Source: DYQY01 sp964643725 (lineage in GTDB: Bacteria > Margulisbacteria > Riflemargulisbacteria > GWF2-35-9 > DYQY01). From it: 64,000 bases of DNA. Below the pieces are notes generated by a model that was not told the DNA's origin, searched no databases, and worked only from the letters and a program-made list of their open reading frames with translations. The stretch is taken from the NCBI GenBank assembly GCA_964643725.1, contig CAZXTL010000003.1, positions 1 through 64,000 of the forward strand, read 5' to 3'. Made by a program: the position numbers and the translations under genes. Below are positions 50,265 through 57,832 of the stretch, piece after piece. The first letter of the stretch is position 1. Each line of letters opens with the position of its first letter.

Positions 50265-51557
50265 ATGTGGAATAAAAATGCAGAAACACTAAGTGTAACC
50301 AAATTACGTTCACAGCAAACAAATTCACTTAAGGCATTAGTTAAGCAGGTTTATAATGTTCCATTTTATAAGAAAAAAATGGATGAAATGAATGTTAAGC
50401 CAAGCGACATTAAGTCAATTGATGATATTACCAAATTACCATTTACAACAAAAATAGATATGAGAGATGTTTATCCTTGGGGCCTTTGTGCTTGTGATAA
50501 GGATGATATTGTAGAAGTACACATGTCCTCAGGAACTACAGGTGCTCCAATTGTAGACGCTTACACTTTAAACGATATTGAGATTTGGTCAGAAGTTATG
50601 GCCAGAACACTTTCTATGGGCGGAGTTACTAAGGAAGATATAGTTCAGAATGCTTATGGGTATGGGTTATTTACCGGAGGGTTTGGAGTACATTATGGTT
50701 CTAGGAAAATAGGATGTTGTACAATTCCTATTTCTGGTGGAAATACTCAAAGGCAATTACAAGTTATGAAGGATTTTGGTTCAACCGTTCTTACTTGTAC
50801 CCCTTCTTATTCTTTATATCTTGCAGAAGCAGGCAGAGAAATGGGTATAGATTTTTCCAAGATGCCGCTTAAGGCAGGATTTTTTGGTGCAGAAGCTTGG
50901 AGCGAAACAATGAGAGTAGAGATCGAGGCAAAATTACATCTAAAAGCTTACGATATTTATGGACTAACAGAAATTATTGGTCCAGGTGTTGCTGCGGAAT
51001 GTGAATGTCAAAAAGGATTACATGTTTTTGAAGATCATTTTTATCCTGAGATAATAGACCCTGAAACAGGTGAAGTGCTTCCTGATGGAGAAAAAGGGGA
51101 GCTAGTATTTACTACTCTAACTAAGACAGGCACGCCTATACTTAGGTATAGAACAAGGGACATTACCTATATTTTTAAAGAACCTTGTGAGTGTGGCAGA
51201 ACCCATAGAAGGATACACAGACTCTTAGGACGAACTGATGATATGCTTATCATTAGGGGCGTAAATATTTTCCCTTCACAGATAGAGAATGTACTATTAA
51301 AACAAGAAGGCATTGAGCCTCATTATTTGCTTATTATAGATAGGGTGAATAACCTTGATTGTCTTGAGGTAAATGTGGAGATGAGTGATGAATTAGGGTT
51401 TGATGAAGTAAAGGTTATAGAGAAGATTGAACAAACTATAGAGCATGCACTTCATAATGAATTATTAATATTCGCCAAGGTGAAACTTGTAGAACCAAAA
51501 AGTATTCAACGTTCCGAAGGAAAAGCTAAGCGTATTGTTGATAACAGAAAGATTTAG
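50265..51557 (+). CDS. paaK: Phenylacetate-CoA ligase family protein, copy 2
   Basis: A 430-residue paralogue of the protein at 46519. It has VHMSSGTTGAPIVDAYT (about 85-101), DIYGLTEIIGPGVAAEC (about 230), DGEKGELVFTT and GRTDDMLIIRGVNIFP (about 324-339). Shine-Dalgarno GGGAGGG is 9 nt before the ATG. The two ligases around iorAB are a known arrangement in anaerobes that ferment aromatic amino acids or re-synthesise them from aryl acetates. Confidence 0.92.
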   Translation: MWNKNAETLSVTKLRSQQTNSLKALVKQVYNVPFYKKKMDEMNVKPSDIKSIDDITKLPFTTKIDMRDVYPWGLCACDKDDIVEVHMSSGTTGAPIVDAYTLNDIEIWSEVMARTLSMGGVTKEDIVQNAYGYGLFTGGFGVHYGSRKIGCCTIPISGGNTQRQLQVMKDFGSTVLTCTPSYSLYLAEAGREMGIDFSKMPLKAGFFGAEAWSETMRVEIEAKLHLKAYDIYGLTEIIGPGVAAECECQKGLHVFEDHFYPEIIDPETGEVLPDGEKGELVFTTLTKTGTPILRYRTRDITYIFKEPCECGRTHRRIHRLLGRTDDMLIIRGVNIFPSQIENVLLKQEGIEPHYLLIIDRVNNLDCLEVNVEMSDELGFDEVKVIEKIEQTIEHALHNELLIFAKVKLVEPKSIQRSEGKAKRIVDNRKI

Positions 51558-51566
51558 GAGGCAAAA

Positions 51567-51995
51567 ATGATTAAGCAAATATCAGTTTTTATGGAAAATA
51601 AGCCAGGTAGATTATTAGAGGTCACTAAGTTATTAGCAAGTAATAAGGTAAATATTCGTACGCTTTCCTTGGCTGATACAGCTGAATTTGGTATTGCTAG
51701 ACTTATTGTTGATAATCCTGAGTCAGTTGTTGAGCTTCTTAAAAATAATCGTTTTACTGCTAGGATAACACCTGTATTAGCTGTAGAAGTTCCTGATGAT
51801 GCAGGAGGACTTGCAAAAGTATTAGAAGTTTTTTCTGATGCTGGCATTAATGTAGAGTATATGTATGGTTTTGTAGAGAAAAGACATCCAGATAAAGCGT
51901 TGTTAGTGTTTAAGGTAGAAGATCCTGCTCGCGCAAAAGATCAATTAGTAGCTAAAGGACTAATCGTTGTTTCTGAAAAAGATATTATTTCCTAA
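51567..51995 (+). CDS. Tandem ACT-domain protein
   Basis: A 142-residue protein with two ACT repeats: KQISVFMENKPGRLLEVT (3-20) and VLAVEVPDDAGGLAKVLEVF (about 71-90). ACT domains bind amino acids; this form is usually found beside paaK-iorAB and may sense aromatic amino acids. AGGAGG precedes the ATG. The next gene overlaps its stop by one base. Confidence 0.88.
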   Translation: MIKQISVFMENKPGRLLEVTKLLASNKVNIRTLSLADTAEFGIARLIVDNPESVVELLKNNRFTARITPVLAVEVPDDAGGLAKVLEVFSDAGINVEYMYGFVEKRHPDKALLVFKVEDPARAKDQLVAKGLIVVSEKDIIS

Positions 51996-52858
51996 TGCAA
52001 TATTTGGTTAAGATTTTAACTGATCATGATTATTTAGAATTATTGGAAGCATTTTTAAATCTATCAAATTATACTTTTTCAGTAGAGTTGTTTCCTGGGT
52101 TAGAATTAAAAGACACCTCATTTAATGTCTATAGTGAGAGCGCAGATGCTCAGTCGGAGATATTTGACGCAGTTAGTTCTTTTGTTTTAGAAAATGACAA
52201 TATGGAGCGTATAACGCTTCTAAAAGAAACATTAGAAGACAAGGACTGGCAAGAATCATGGAAAAAACATTTTAAACCTATAATTGCTGGAAGATTAGTT
52301 GTTGGTATTTCAGAAGAAGATCTTGCTTTGATTGATAAAGTTAAGGTTGTTATAGATCCAGGTATGGCTTTCGGTAATGGTTCTCACCCAACCACTAAAG
52401 GTTGTTTGATTCAAATTGATTGTTATCTTCAACCAGGCATGAAGGTGTTGGATTTTGGTGCAGGTTCTGGAGTGCTTGCAATTGCATGCGATAAATTAGG
52501 TGCAGATTTTGTAGATGCTGTGGACAATGATGCTGTAGCTGTTGAATCTTGCAAAAGAAATGTAATAAATAATGAATCGAAAGTGAATGTTTATACATCA
52601 GATGAGTTTCAGATAAGAAAAGATTATAACTTTGTAATAGCTAATATTACTGTAGATATAATAATTCAGTTTTTTAAATATTTCACAGAAGGACAGCAAT
52701 CTCTTAAATATGTTTTACTTTCTGGTATTAGTGACTATCGCAAATCACAAATGGATATTTTTTTAAATACTGAAGGAATTATGCCAACAGATGTTTATGA
52801 AGATGATGGTTGGTACACTTATTTATTAACTTGTAACAAAACAGGAGGAATTATATGA
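51995..52858 (+). CDS. prmA: Ribosomal protein L11 methyltransferase-like
   Basis: The 287-residue protein has DWQESWKKHFKP (about residues 86-97), VVIDPGMAFGNGSHPTTKG (about 116-134), VLDFGAGSGVLAIA (about 152-165) and VIANITVDII (about 214), the PrmA order. It trimethylates L11 in other bacteria. It is embedded in the paaK-ior operon by overlaps on both sides (1 and 4 bases). Confidence 0.88.
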   Translation: MQYLVKILTDHDYLELLEAFLNLSNYTFSVELFPGLELKDTSFNVYSESADAQSEIFDAVSSFVLENDNMERITLLKETLEDKDWQESWKKHFKPIIAGRLVVGISEEDLALIDKVKVVIDPGMAFGNGSHPTTKGCLIQIDCYLQPGMKVLDFGAGSGVLAIACDKLGADFVDAVDNDAVAVESCKRNVINNESKVNVYTSDEFQIRKDYNFVIANITVDIIIQFFKYFTEGQQSLKYVLLSGISDYRKSQMDIFLNTEGIMPTDVYEDDGWYTYLLTCNKTGGII

Positions 52859-53424
52859 AAGTAGTTGGGATTAACGGAAGCGCAAGAAAAGATGGCAATA
52901 CAGCAATATTAATAAATAAAGTTTTTGAAGAACTTAACAAAGAAGGAATCGAAACAAAATTAATTCAACTTGCAGGTACCGGTCTGCATGGTTGTCGTGC
53001 TTGTTATAAATGTCTTGAAATGAAGAATAAGACTTGTGTTATTAAAGACGAACTTAATGGTTATATTAAAGAATTAGAAGAAGCTGACGGTATAATTCTA
53101 GGTTCTCCAGTTTATTTTGCTGATGTTACCTCAGAGATGAAGGCCTTCATTGATAGAGTAGGGTTTGTTGTAAGGGCAAATGATGCCCTATTGAAGAGGA
53201 AAGTTGGCACTGCTGTAACAGCTGTAAGAAGAGCAGGGAGTCTTCATGCTTTTGATTCTATGAATCACTTCTTTCAGATTAGTCAGATGTATATAGCTAG
53301 TAGTAACTATTGGAATCTTGGAGTTGGTGGTCCAGTGGGTACAGTATTAGATGATGAAGAAGGCATGAAAACAATGCAGGTTTTGGGCCAAAATATGGCG
53401 TTTTTAATTAAGAAATTAAAATAG
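52855..53424 (+). CDS. NADPH-dependent FMN reductase / iron-sulfur flavoprotein-like
   Basis: The 189-residue flavodoxin-fold protein has VVGINGSARKDGNT (residues 3-16, FMN phosphate loop), a cysteine group CRACYKC plus CVIKDEL (about 48-63) and GSPVYFADVTSEMKAFIDR (about 82-100). The cysteine pattern is like Isf-type flavoproteins (Fe-S plus FMN), suggesting an electron-transfer role. It overlaps prmA by 4 bases and ends the operon. An AGGAGG lies before the ATG. Confidence 0.83.
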   Translation: MKVVGINGSARKDGNTAILINKVFEELNKEGIETKLIQLAGTGLHGCRACYKCLEMKNKTCVIKDELNGYIKELEEADGIILGSPVYFADVTSEMKAFIDRVGFVVRANDALLKRKVGTAVTAVRRAGSLHAFDSMNHFFQISQMYIASSNYWNLGVGGPVGTVLDDEEGMKTMQVLGQNMAFLIKKLK

Positions 53425-53434
53425 TTTTTTTTAT

Positions 53435-53491
53435 TAGTGTTGCTAACACTGGTTTATGAAAGGAGACTTTCTAATTCTTTATGTTAAGGTC
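53435..53491 (+). repeat. Structured 58-nt repeat, copy 2
   Basis: TAGTGTT-gct-AACACTGG hairpin followed by GAAAGgagaCTTTC and CTAATTCTTTATG, GTTAAGGTC. It matches the minus strand of 41356-41413 at about 53 of 58 positions. Differences fall in loops and linkers (hairpin loop GCT versus ACG), while both stems are kept. Confidence 0.65.
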
Positions 53492-53517
53492 ACTCTTAGC
53501 TATCGCTTTCGAGGATT

Positions 53518-53785
53518 GCCGCTAAATTCGTTCCTCATTAAGCGGAGCAATTACATTGCCGGTCTTATTCCGCTAACCTCTCCCCGCAGAAGACACATTA
53601 TTTTACTTAGGAACTAGGAGGCTGCGACCCTCTCCATTTCATTAATGAAACGGAGAGGGTGACGGCACCAATCTTCATTAAAATACACTTATGGCTTCCG
53701 TAGGTGAGGTTCATCGAAATATCTACGATTTTATATTCATACCCTTCGGGGGTAGCCGCTAAGTTCATACTTCACTAAGCGGAGC
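53518..53785. repeat. Two related 31-base units with CCGCT/AGCGG stems
   Basis: 53518-53548 and 53755-53785 both start GCCGCTAA and end TAAGCGGAGC and agree at 26 of 31 bases. The stem bases are unchanged and the five differences lie in the loop. Confidence 0.65.
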
Positions 53786-54086
53786 TACACAGGATAGCTC
53801 CGGGACTTTTGATTATAAATATAAAATCCGTCCCCGAGTAATGTTTGAACGACCTTAAATTGTAGGAATTACGAAATCATTTTATGAATTAGAACTCATG
53901 AAAATGATAGTGGAGCAATCCTCCCGGAGGCTATAAACCATATTGTAAAGAATACGATTAATCACAGGGTGATGAAAAATTTCCCAAATTTTAGGGAGTG
54001 AGTTTTACAAGGGGACGAGGGGATCATAAGGGCTGCGGAAGCCCTTATAAAAAGAAATCAAAAAGTTTACTTTTAAATAGAAATAG

Positions 54087-54106
54087 ATTCCCGCCTACGC
54101 GGGAAT
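54087..54106. repeat. REP-like palindrome ATTCCCGC/GCGGGAAT
   Basis: 8-bp perfect stem with loop CTAC. It has the same arms as the terminator-like hairpin at 47828 and the larger repeat at 28639. Confidence 0.7.
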
Positions 54107-54142
54107 GACGTGATAAGTTAGTGCAACTAACAAATATAGAGT

Positions 54143-54697
54143 CTAGAGCGCGTAAGCCTTTAGTTCTTTTTGTAATGCCTTGGCATCTGTGCCACAGAGT
54201 ATACTTAAACTATACCAAAAATCCTTTTGATGACCAGGGTATTTCAGATGGTTAAGCTCATGAAGAATAACATAGTCAATAAGATGTTCAGGAAGAATTG
54301 CTAACCTTATTGATAAGTTTATATTCTTTTTAGATGAGCAACTGCCCCAACGAGTTGATGTATCTCTTAAAAACACACGGTTGTAGTTAAAATCGAATTT
54401 TTCAGCTAAAAACTCCAACCTATCAGGCAGTATTTCTTTGGCTTTTTTTCTTAGAGTTTTTTTATCTATTGGTTCAATATCAGACCTTTTATCATTTAAT
54501 AATTTGATATTTGATTTAATCCACTCAAAATTATCTTTAACTGTTTTCTCAGCAGCTTTAAATCCAAAGAACGGAGGAAACGTAACTAATACGTGTTCTG
54601 GTTTAATAGAAATTCTTATTTTTCTATTTTTTTTACTTTTTCTATAAACGATTTCCCCAATACCATCTACGGTTTGGATTTTTTCTTTTTCAAACAT
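54143..54697 (-). CDS. YgjP-like (M48/SprT-type) metal-dependent hydrolase
   Basis: The 184-residue protein has VFLRDTSTRWGSCSSKKNINLSIRLA (core RWGSCS about 113-118), then VILHELNHLKYPGH (about 142-155) with HExxH zinc ligands. This is the DUF45/YgjP family, often next to restriction or housekeeping genes; its biological substrate is not established. A TATAAT ends 7 nt before its ATG. Confidence 0.88.
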   Translation of the reverse strand: MFEKEKIQTVDGIGEIVYRKSKKNRKIRISIKPEHVLVTFPPFFGFKAAEKTVKDNFEWIKSNIKLLNDKRSDIEPIDKKTLRKKAKEILPDRLEFLAEKFDFNYNRVFLRDTSTRWGSCSSKKNINLSIRLAILPEHLIDYVILHELNHLKYPGHQKDFWYSLSILCGTDAKALQKELKAYAL

Positions 54698-54704
54698 GAC
54701 TTGT

Positions 54705-54710
54705 ATTATA
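54705..54710 (-). promoter_or_regulatory. -10 box of leaderless ygjP-like gene
   Basis: On the minus strand TATAAT (54710-54705) is followed by 7 nt and the ATG at 54697, with no Shine-Dalgarno. Confidence 0.65.
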
Positions 54711-54758
54711 CCTGTAAACTCTTTCTTTTAGAAAATAATAAAATGTACAGTGAATAAA

Positions 54759-54832
54759 CCCTCTCTTTTAGGAGAGGGTAGCGATATTATAGTATTTAAG
54801 AAGTTTTTTGTTTGTTACGCTGGGTGAGGCTA
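54759..54832. repeat. Half copy of the AACCTC element
   Basis: CCCTCTCttttaGGAGAGGG hairpin, TAGCGATATT, an A+T-rich linker and GTTACGCTGGGTGAGGCT. This is the same order as the right halves at 29891-29963 and 35035-35121. The left terminus is not found. The outer end, read on the minus strand, is TAGCCTCACC, and its TAG is the stop of the gene at 54830. Confidence 0.7.
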
Positions 54833-57283
54833 AATAAACAAGTTAGTGTCAGCACTTTCAGCAGCACCAAGATAGGTAGCAACTCCACCAATTTCAACAC
54901 CATCTATAAGTTCCTCTGGTTTAAAACCCATAAGATCCATAGACATTTGACAAGCAATTATTTTAACTCCATTATCTAGTGCATCTTTTATCATACCCTC
55001 TAGTGCAGTGACATTTTTTTGTTTCATGAGCATTTTAATCATAAGTGCACCCATGCCTGCCATATTCATTTTAGAAAGTCCAAGTTTCTTACTTCCTTTA
55101 GGCATCATAAATCCAAACATTTTACCCATAAAATCTTTTTTAACTTTAACGTATTCTTCTTTTCTCAAGATATTCAGTCCCCAGAAAGTAAAGAACATAG
55201 TTACTTTTCTGCCCATAGAGGCTCCACCATTTGCAATAATAAAGGCTGCAATTGCTTTATCTAAGTCACCACTAAAAACTACTAAGGTTTTGTCATGAGG
55301 GATGTCACCTTTAAGTGTTTGTGCTTCTGGTTGTTTGCCTTTTTTAACTTGGGCAGTTATTTTCCCTGCATGTGATTCTAATGATAAGAGTTGGTTATTA
55401 GTTTTTTCTGCCCAAACACCTACATCTCTTTGGAAACCTTGATCAGTTGATTCTATTAAGATAGTGTCTCCAATATCAGCAAGTTCAATACTTTTAGATA
55501 ATTTTAAGATAGGTCCTGGGCACTGCATACCACAAGCATCAACTTTAATAATCTTTCCAATTGGTGTTATTATTTTCTGAACATCATCTTTTTTATCGAT
55601 ATAATCATCATCAAAGATACCGATATTTTCTTGTTTAAAAGTAGTAAATTTAAAAAGTTTAATGCCACCTGATAAATTCTTTATTTTTGTAAAACCATGT
55701 TGGTTGAGAATTGTCATAGCAAAATATCCAGTTTTACCTTGATTACAGTAAACAACAATTTCTTTATCTTTAGGAAGTTCGTGTAGTTTTTCTCTAAGGC
55801 TAGTTAATGGGATATTTATTGCATTATCAAGGTGGTCAAGCTCATAGGACATTTTATCTCTAATATCTAAGAATAGTGCGCCATTTTGTTTGTATTTGTT
55901 TACTTCATCCCAAAAAATAACATTATTCTTACCTTCAACTTGATTAATCGCTATCATCGCTGCAACATTAACAGGGTCTTTTGCAGAGTTAAATGGTGGC
56001 GCATAGGATAGTTCTAATCTTGATAAATCATAGATTGTTCCTTTGCTATGGAGAAGAGTTGCTATTACATCTATTCTTTTATCAATACCGTCAGCACCAA
56101 TAAGCTGTGCGCCTAGAACTCGAAAGTCTTTTGTGCTATAGATTAGCTTCATCATCAAAGGAAATGCATCTGGATAATATCCAGCATGAGAGGATGGCTG
56201 TAAGTATACTTTTGAGTATTCGATTTTGTTTCTAATTAAGTTTTTCTCATTACTACCAACGGTTCCTACTACCATGTCGAAGACTTTGGCAATAGCAGCT
56301 CCTGAAGTGCAATGGTATTCTCTTTCAATGCCACTAATATTGTCAGCAACGATTCTTCCTTGTTTATTCGCTGAATTAGCAAGTGGAATAAGGTTCATTT
56401 TTTCCAGTACGCAATCTTTTATTTCTGTTGCATCGCCTAGTGCATAAATATTACTATCAGATGTTTGCATTCTAGAGTTAGTTTCAATTCCACCTAAGCT
56501 GCCTAATGTTAGTTCAGCATTTTTAGCTAAATGCACGTCAGGCTTTATTCCTATGGAAAGCATAACAATATCTGCTTTGATGATTCTGTTTGAGTTTAGT
56601 ACTACTTCTAACTCATTCTTTTCGTTTTCCTTAAACTCTTTAACTCCGTCCTTTAAATATAGTCCAATCTTTTTAGTATGCAAGTGCTGATGAATAATTG
56701 TAGCCATTTCATAATCGATTACATTCATTACTTGATCAGCAAGTTCAACGATAGAGACCTTAATTCCTAATTCGTTAAGGTTTTCTGCTACTTCCAAACC
56801 AATGAATCCTGCGCCAATAATAACTGCTTTTTTTGGGTTATGTTCATTAATAAAAGATTTTATTTTATCCATATCTGAAAGTGTTCTTATGGTGAATATT
56901 TTTTCGTTACCTATTCCTGGCAATGGAGGTTTTATTGGGTTTCCGCCAGGAGAAAGGACAAGTTTGTCATAATTTTCTTGGTATTCTTTATTGTTAAGGT
57001 GGTCTTTTACAGTAATTGTTTTATTGGTTTTATCTATTGAAATAACTTCTGAGTAATTCCTTACCTCAACATTTAACATTTCATTAAAGTCTTTAGGTGT
57101 TAAAAGTTCTAGAAGCGATCTGTCTTTTATAACATCTCCGATAAAGTAGGGTATTCCACAATTGGCATATGACACTTCTTTGCCCTTTTCGAAAATGATT
57201 ATTTCTGCTTTTTCATCATTTCTTCTGAGCCTAGCTGCTGTGCTTGCTCCCCCTGCAACGCCTCCAACTATTAGAACTTTCAT
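54830..57283 (-). CDS. CoA-disulfide reductase / rhodanese / TusA / DsrE fusion
   Basis: An 817-residue, four-part protein. Residues 1-440 are an FAD/NAD(P)H disulfide reductase with GGVAGGASTAARLRR and redox Cys42 in SYANCGIPY. About 450-540 is a rhodanese domain with VVYCNQGKTG (Cys about 511). About 565-640 is TusA (CGMQCPGP, Cys about 585). About 660-815 is a DsrE/F/H-like domain. Together these suggest handling of CoA or protein persulfides and sulfur relay. It is divergent from a CstR-like repressor. AAAGGGGG before the ATG is the Shine-Dalgarno; the stop is in a repeat end. Confidence 0.9.
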   Translation of the reverse strand: MKVLIVGGVAGGASTAARLRRNDEKAEIIIFEKGKEVSYANCGIPYFIGDVIKDRSLLELLTPKDFNEMLNVEVRNYSEVISIDKTNKTITVKDHLNNKEYQENYDKLVLSPGGNPIKPPLPGIGNEKIFTIRTLSDMDKIKSFINEHNPKKAVIIGAGFIGLEVAENLNELGIKVSIVELADQVMNVIDYEMATIIHQHLHTKKIGLYLKDGVKEFKENEKNELEVVLNSNRIIKADIVMLSIGIKPDVHLAKNAELTLGSLGGIETNSRMQTSDSNIYALGDATEIKDCVLEKMNLIPLANSANKQGRIVADNISGIEREYHCTSGAAIAKVFDMVVGTVGSNEKNLIRNKIEYSKVYLQPSSHAGYYPDAFPLMMKLIYSTKDFRVLGAQLIGADGIDKRIDVIATLLHSKGTIYDLSRLELSYAPPFNSAKDPVNVAAMIAINQVEGKNNVIFWDEVNKYKQNGALFLDIRDKMSYELDHLDNAINIPLTSLREKLHELPKDKEIVVYCNQGKTGYFAMTILNQHGFTKIKNLSGGIKLFKFTTFKQENIGIFDDDYIDKKDDVQKIITPIGKIIKVDACGMQCPGPILKLSKSIELADIGDTILIESTDQGFQRDVGVWAEKTNNQLLSLESHAGKITAQVKKGKQPEAQTLKGDIPHDKTLVVFSGDLDKAIAAFIIANGGASMGRKVTMFFTFWGLNILRKEEYVKVKKDFMGKMFGFMMPKGSKKLGLSKMNMAGMGALMIKMLMKQKNVTALEGMIKDALDNGVKIIACQMSMDLMGFKPEELIDGVEIGGVATYLGAAESADTNLFI

Positions 57284-57329
57284 ATTGTCCCCCTTTTAAG
57301 AATTTATGCTAATTTTAATAAAACATACA

Positions 57330-57338
57330 TGTTATAAT
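57330..57338 (+). promoter_or_regulatory. Extended -10 promoter of the csoR/cstR-like gene
   Basis: TGT precedes TATAAT (57333-57338). Transcription would start about 57345, just before the operator at 57352-57368. Confidence 0.6.
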
Positions 57339-57351
57339 TAACATAAAGTAT

Positions 57352-57368
57352 ATACCCCTAGGGGGTAT
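57352..57368. promoter_or_regulatory. CsoR/CstR-type operator
   Basis: ATACCCCTAGGGGGTAT is a near-perfect palindrome of the TACCC...GGGTA type bound by CsoR/CstR repressors. It lies between the -10 box and the start of the repressor gene and about 70 bp upstream of the divergent fusion gene, so it can control both (inference). Confidence 0.75.
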
Positions 57369-57385
57369 TGATACAAGGAGTAAAC

Positions 57386-57634
57386 ATGCCACGTAAGGAA
57401 GATGTTTTACATCAATTACGTATAGTAAAAGGTCAGCTTGAGGGAATCCTTTCCATGGTGGAGGGAGAAGATCATAAGTGCACAGAAGTTTTAACGCAAA
57501 TTGCAGCTTCTGAGAAGGGCCTAAGAAGAGCAGCTGGGCTTATTTTAGAAGGTAATCTAATGGATTGCATAGATCCTTCTGTTGACCAGACGACAATAAG
57601 TAATTTGGTTTCTGAATTCAAGAAATTTTTATAA
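57386..57634 (+). CDS. CsoR-family repressor, CstR-like (persulfide sensor type)
   Basis: An 82-residue all-helical repressor. VLHQLRIVKGQLEGI (residues 7-21) is the family start. Cys32 and Cys61 are present; the histidine four residues before the second cysteine in copper sensors (HxxxC) is Asn57 here. Two cysteines 29 apart and no histidine is the CstR pattern, which senses persulfides by forming di- to tetrasulfide links. AAGGAG precedes ATG 57386, preferred over in-frame ATG 57368, which lies in the operator. Confidence 0.85.
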   Translation: MPRKEDVLHQLRIVKGQLEGILSMVEGEDHKCTEVLTQIAASEKGLRRAAGLILEGNLMDCIDPSVDQTTISNLVSEFKKFL

Positions 57635-57646
57635 TGGGAGAAAATA

Positions 57647-57832
57647 ATGATTAAGATTAATAAAAATAGTTGTCCTGAAAATCACCCATGTCCTTCAGTA
57701 AGAGTATGTCCGGAGGGAGCTCTCAGTCAGCAAGGGTTTAAAGCTCCTGTTGTTGATGAAGACAAATGCACGCAGTGTAATCGTTGTGTGCGTTATTGTC
57801 CAACAGGAGCAATATTCCAAGCTAAGGACTAG
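57647..57832 (+). CDS. Small 4Fe-4S ferredoxin-like protein
   Basis: A 61-residue protein with the C-terminal CTQCNRCVRYCP (Cys 41, 44, 47, 51), a full [4Fe-4S] site. The N-terminal CPENHPCPSVRVCP has three cysteines with wider spacing and is probably not a standard second site. It follows the CstR-like gene by 12 nt with GGGAG upstream, so it is likely part of the same sulfur/redox response. Confidence 0.83.
   Translation: MIKINKNSCPENHPCPSVRVCPEGALSQQGFKAPVVDEDKCTQCNRCVRYCPTGAIFQAKD

Larger units (their letters stand above)
53425..54142. other. 718-base non-coding stretch built of palindromic and repeated units
   Basis: No convincing gene is seen. From left: the structured repeat (53435-53491), CCGCT...AGCGG unit 1 (53518-53548), a CCCTCTCC/GGAGAGGG hairpin (about 53628-53659), unit 2 (53755-53785), CGGAGCT/AGCTCCG (53779-53802 area), GTCCCC near 53831 with its complement GGGGAC near 54012, AAGGGCTgcggAAGCCCTT (about 54028-54046) and a REP-like palindrome (54087-54106). 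The G+C content is above that of the genes. It could be a pile of dispersed repeats or a structured RNA. Confidence 0.6.

Noticed and set aside
53425..54142. tmRNA, RNase P, 6S or SRP RNA gene
   Set aside because: No tRNA-like CCA end with GGTTCGAATCC, no RNase P conserved cores and no SRP tetraloop helix could be found, so no known RNA is called.
55008..55298. Open frames on the strand opposite the four-domain fusion
   Set aside because: They lie wholly within a conserved multi-domain gene, have no recognisable domains or ribosome sites and are shadows.
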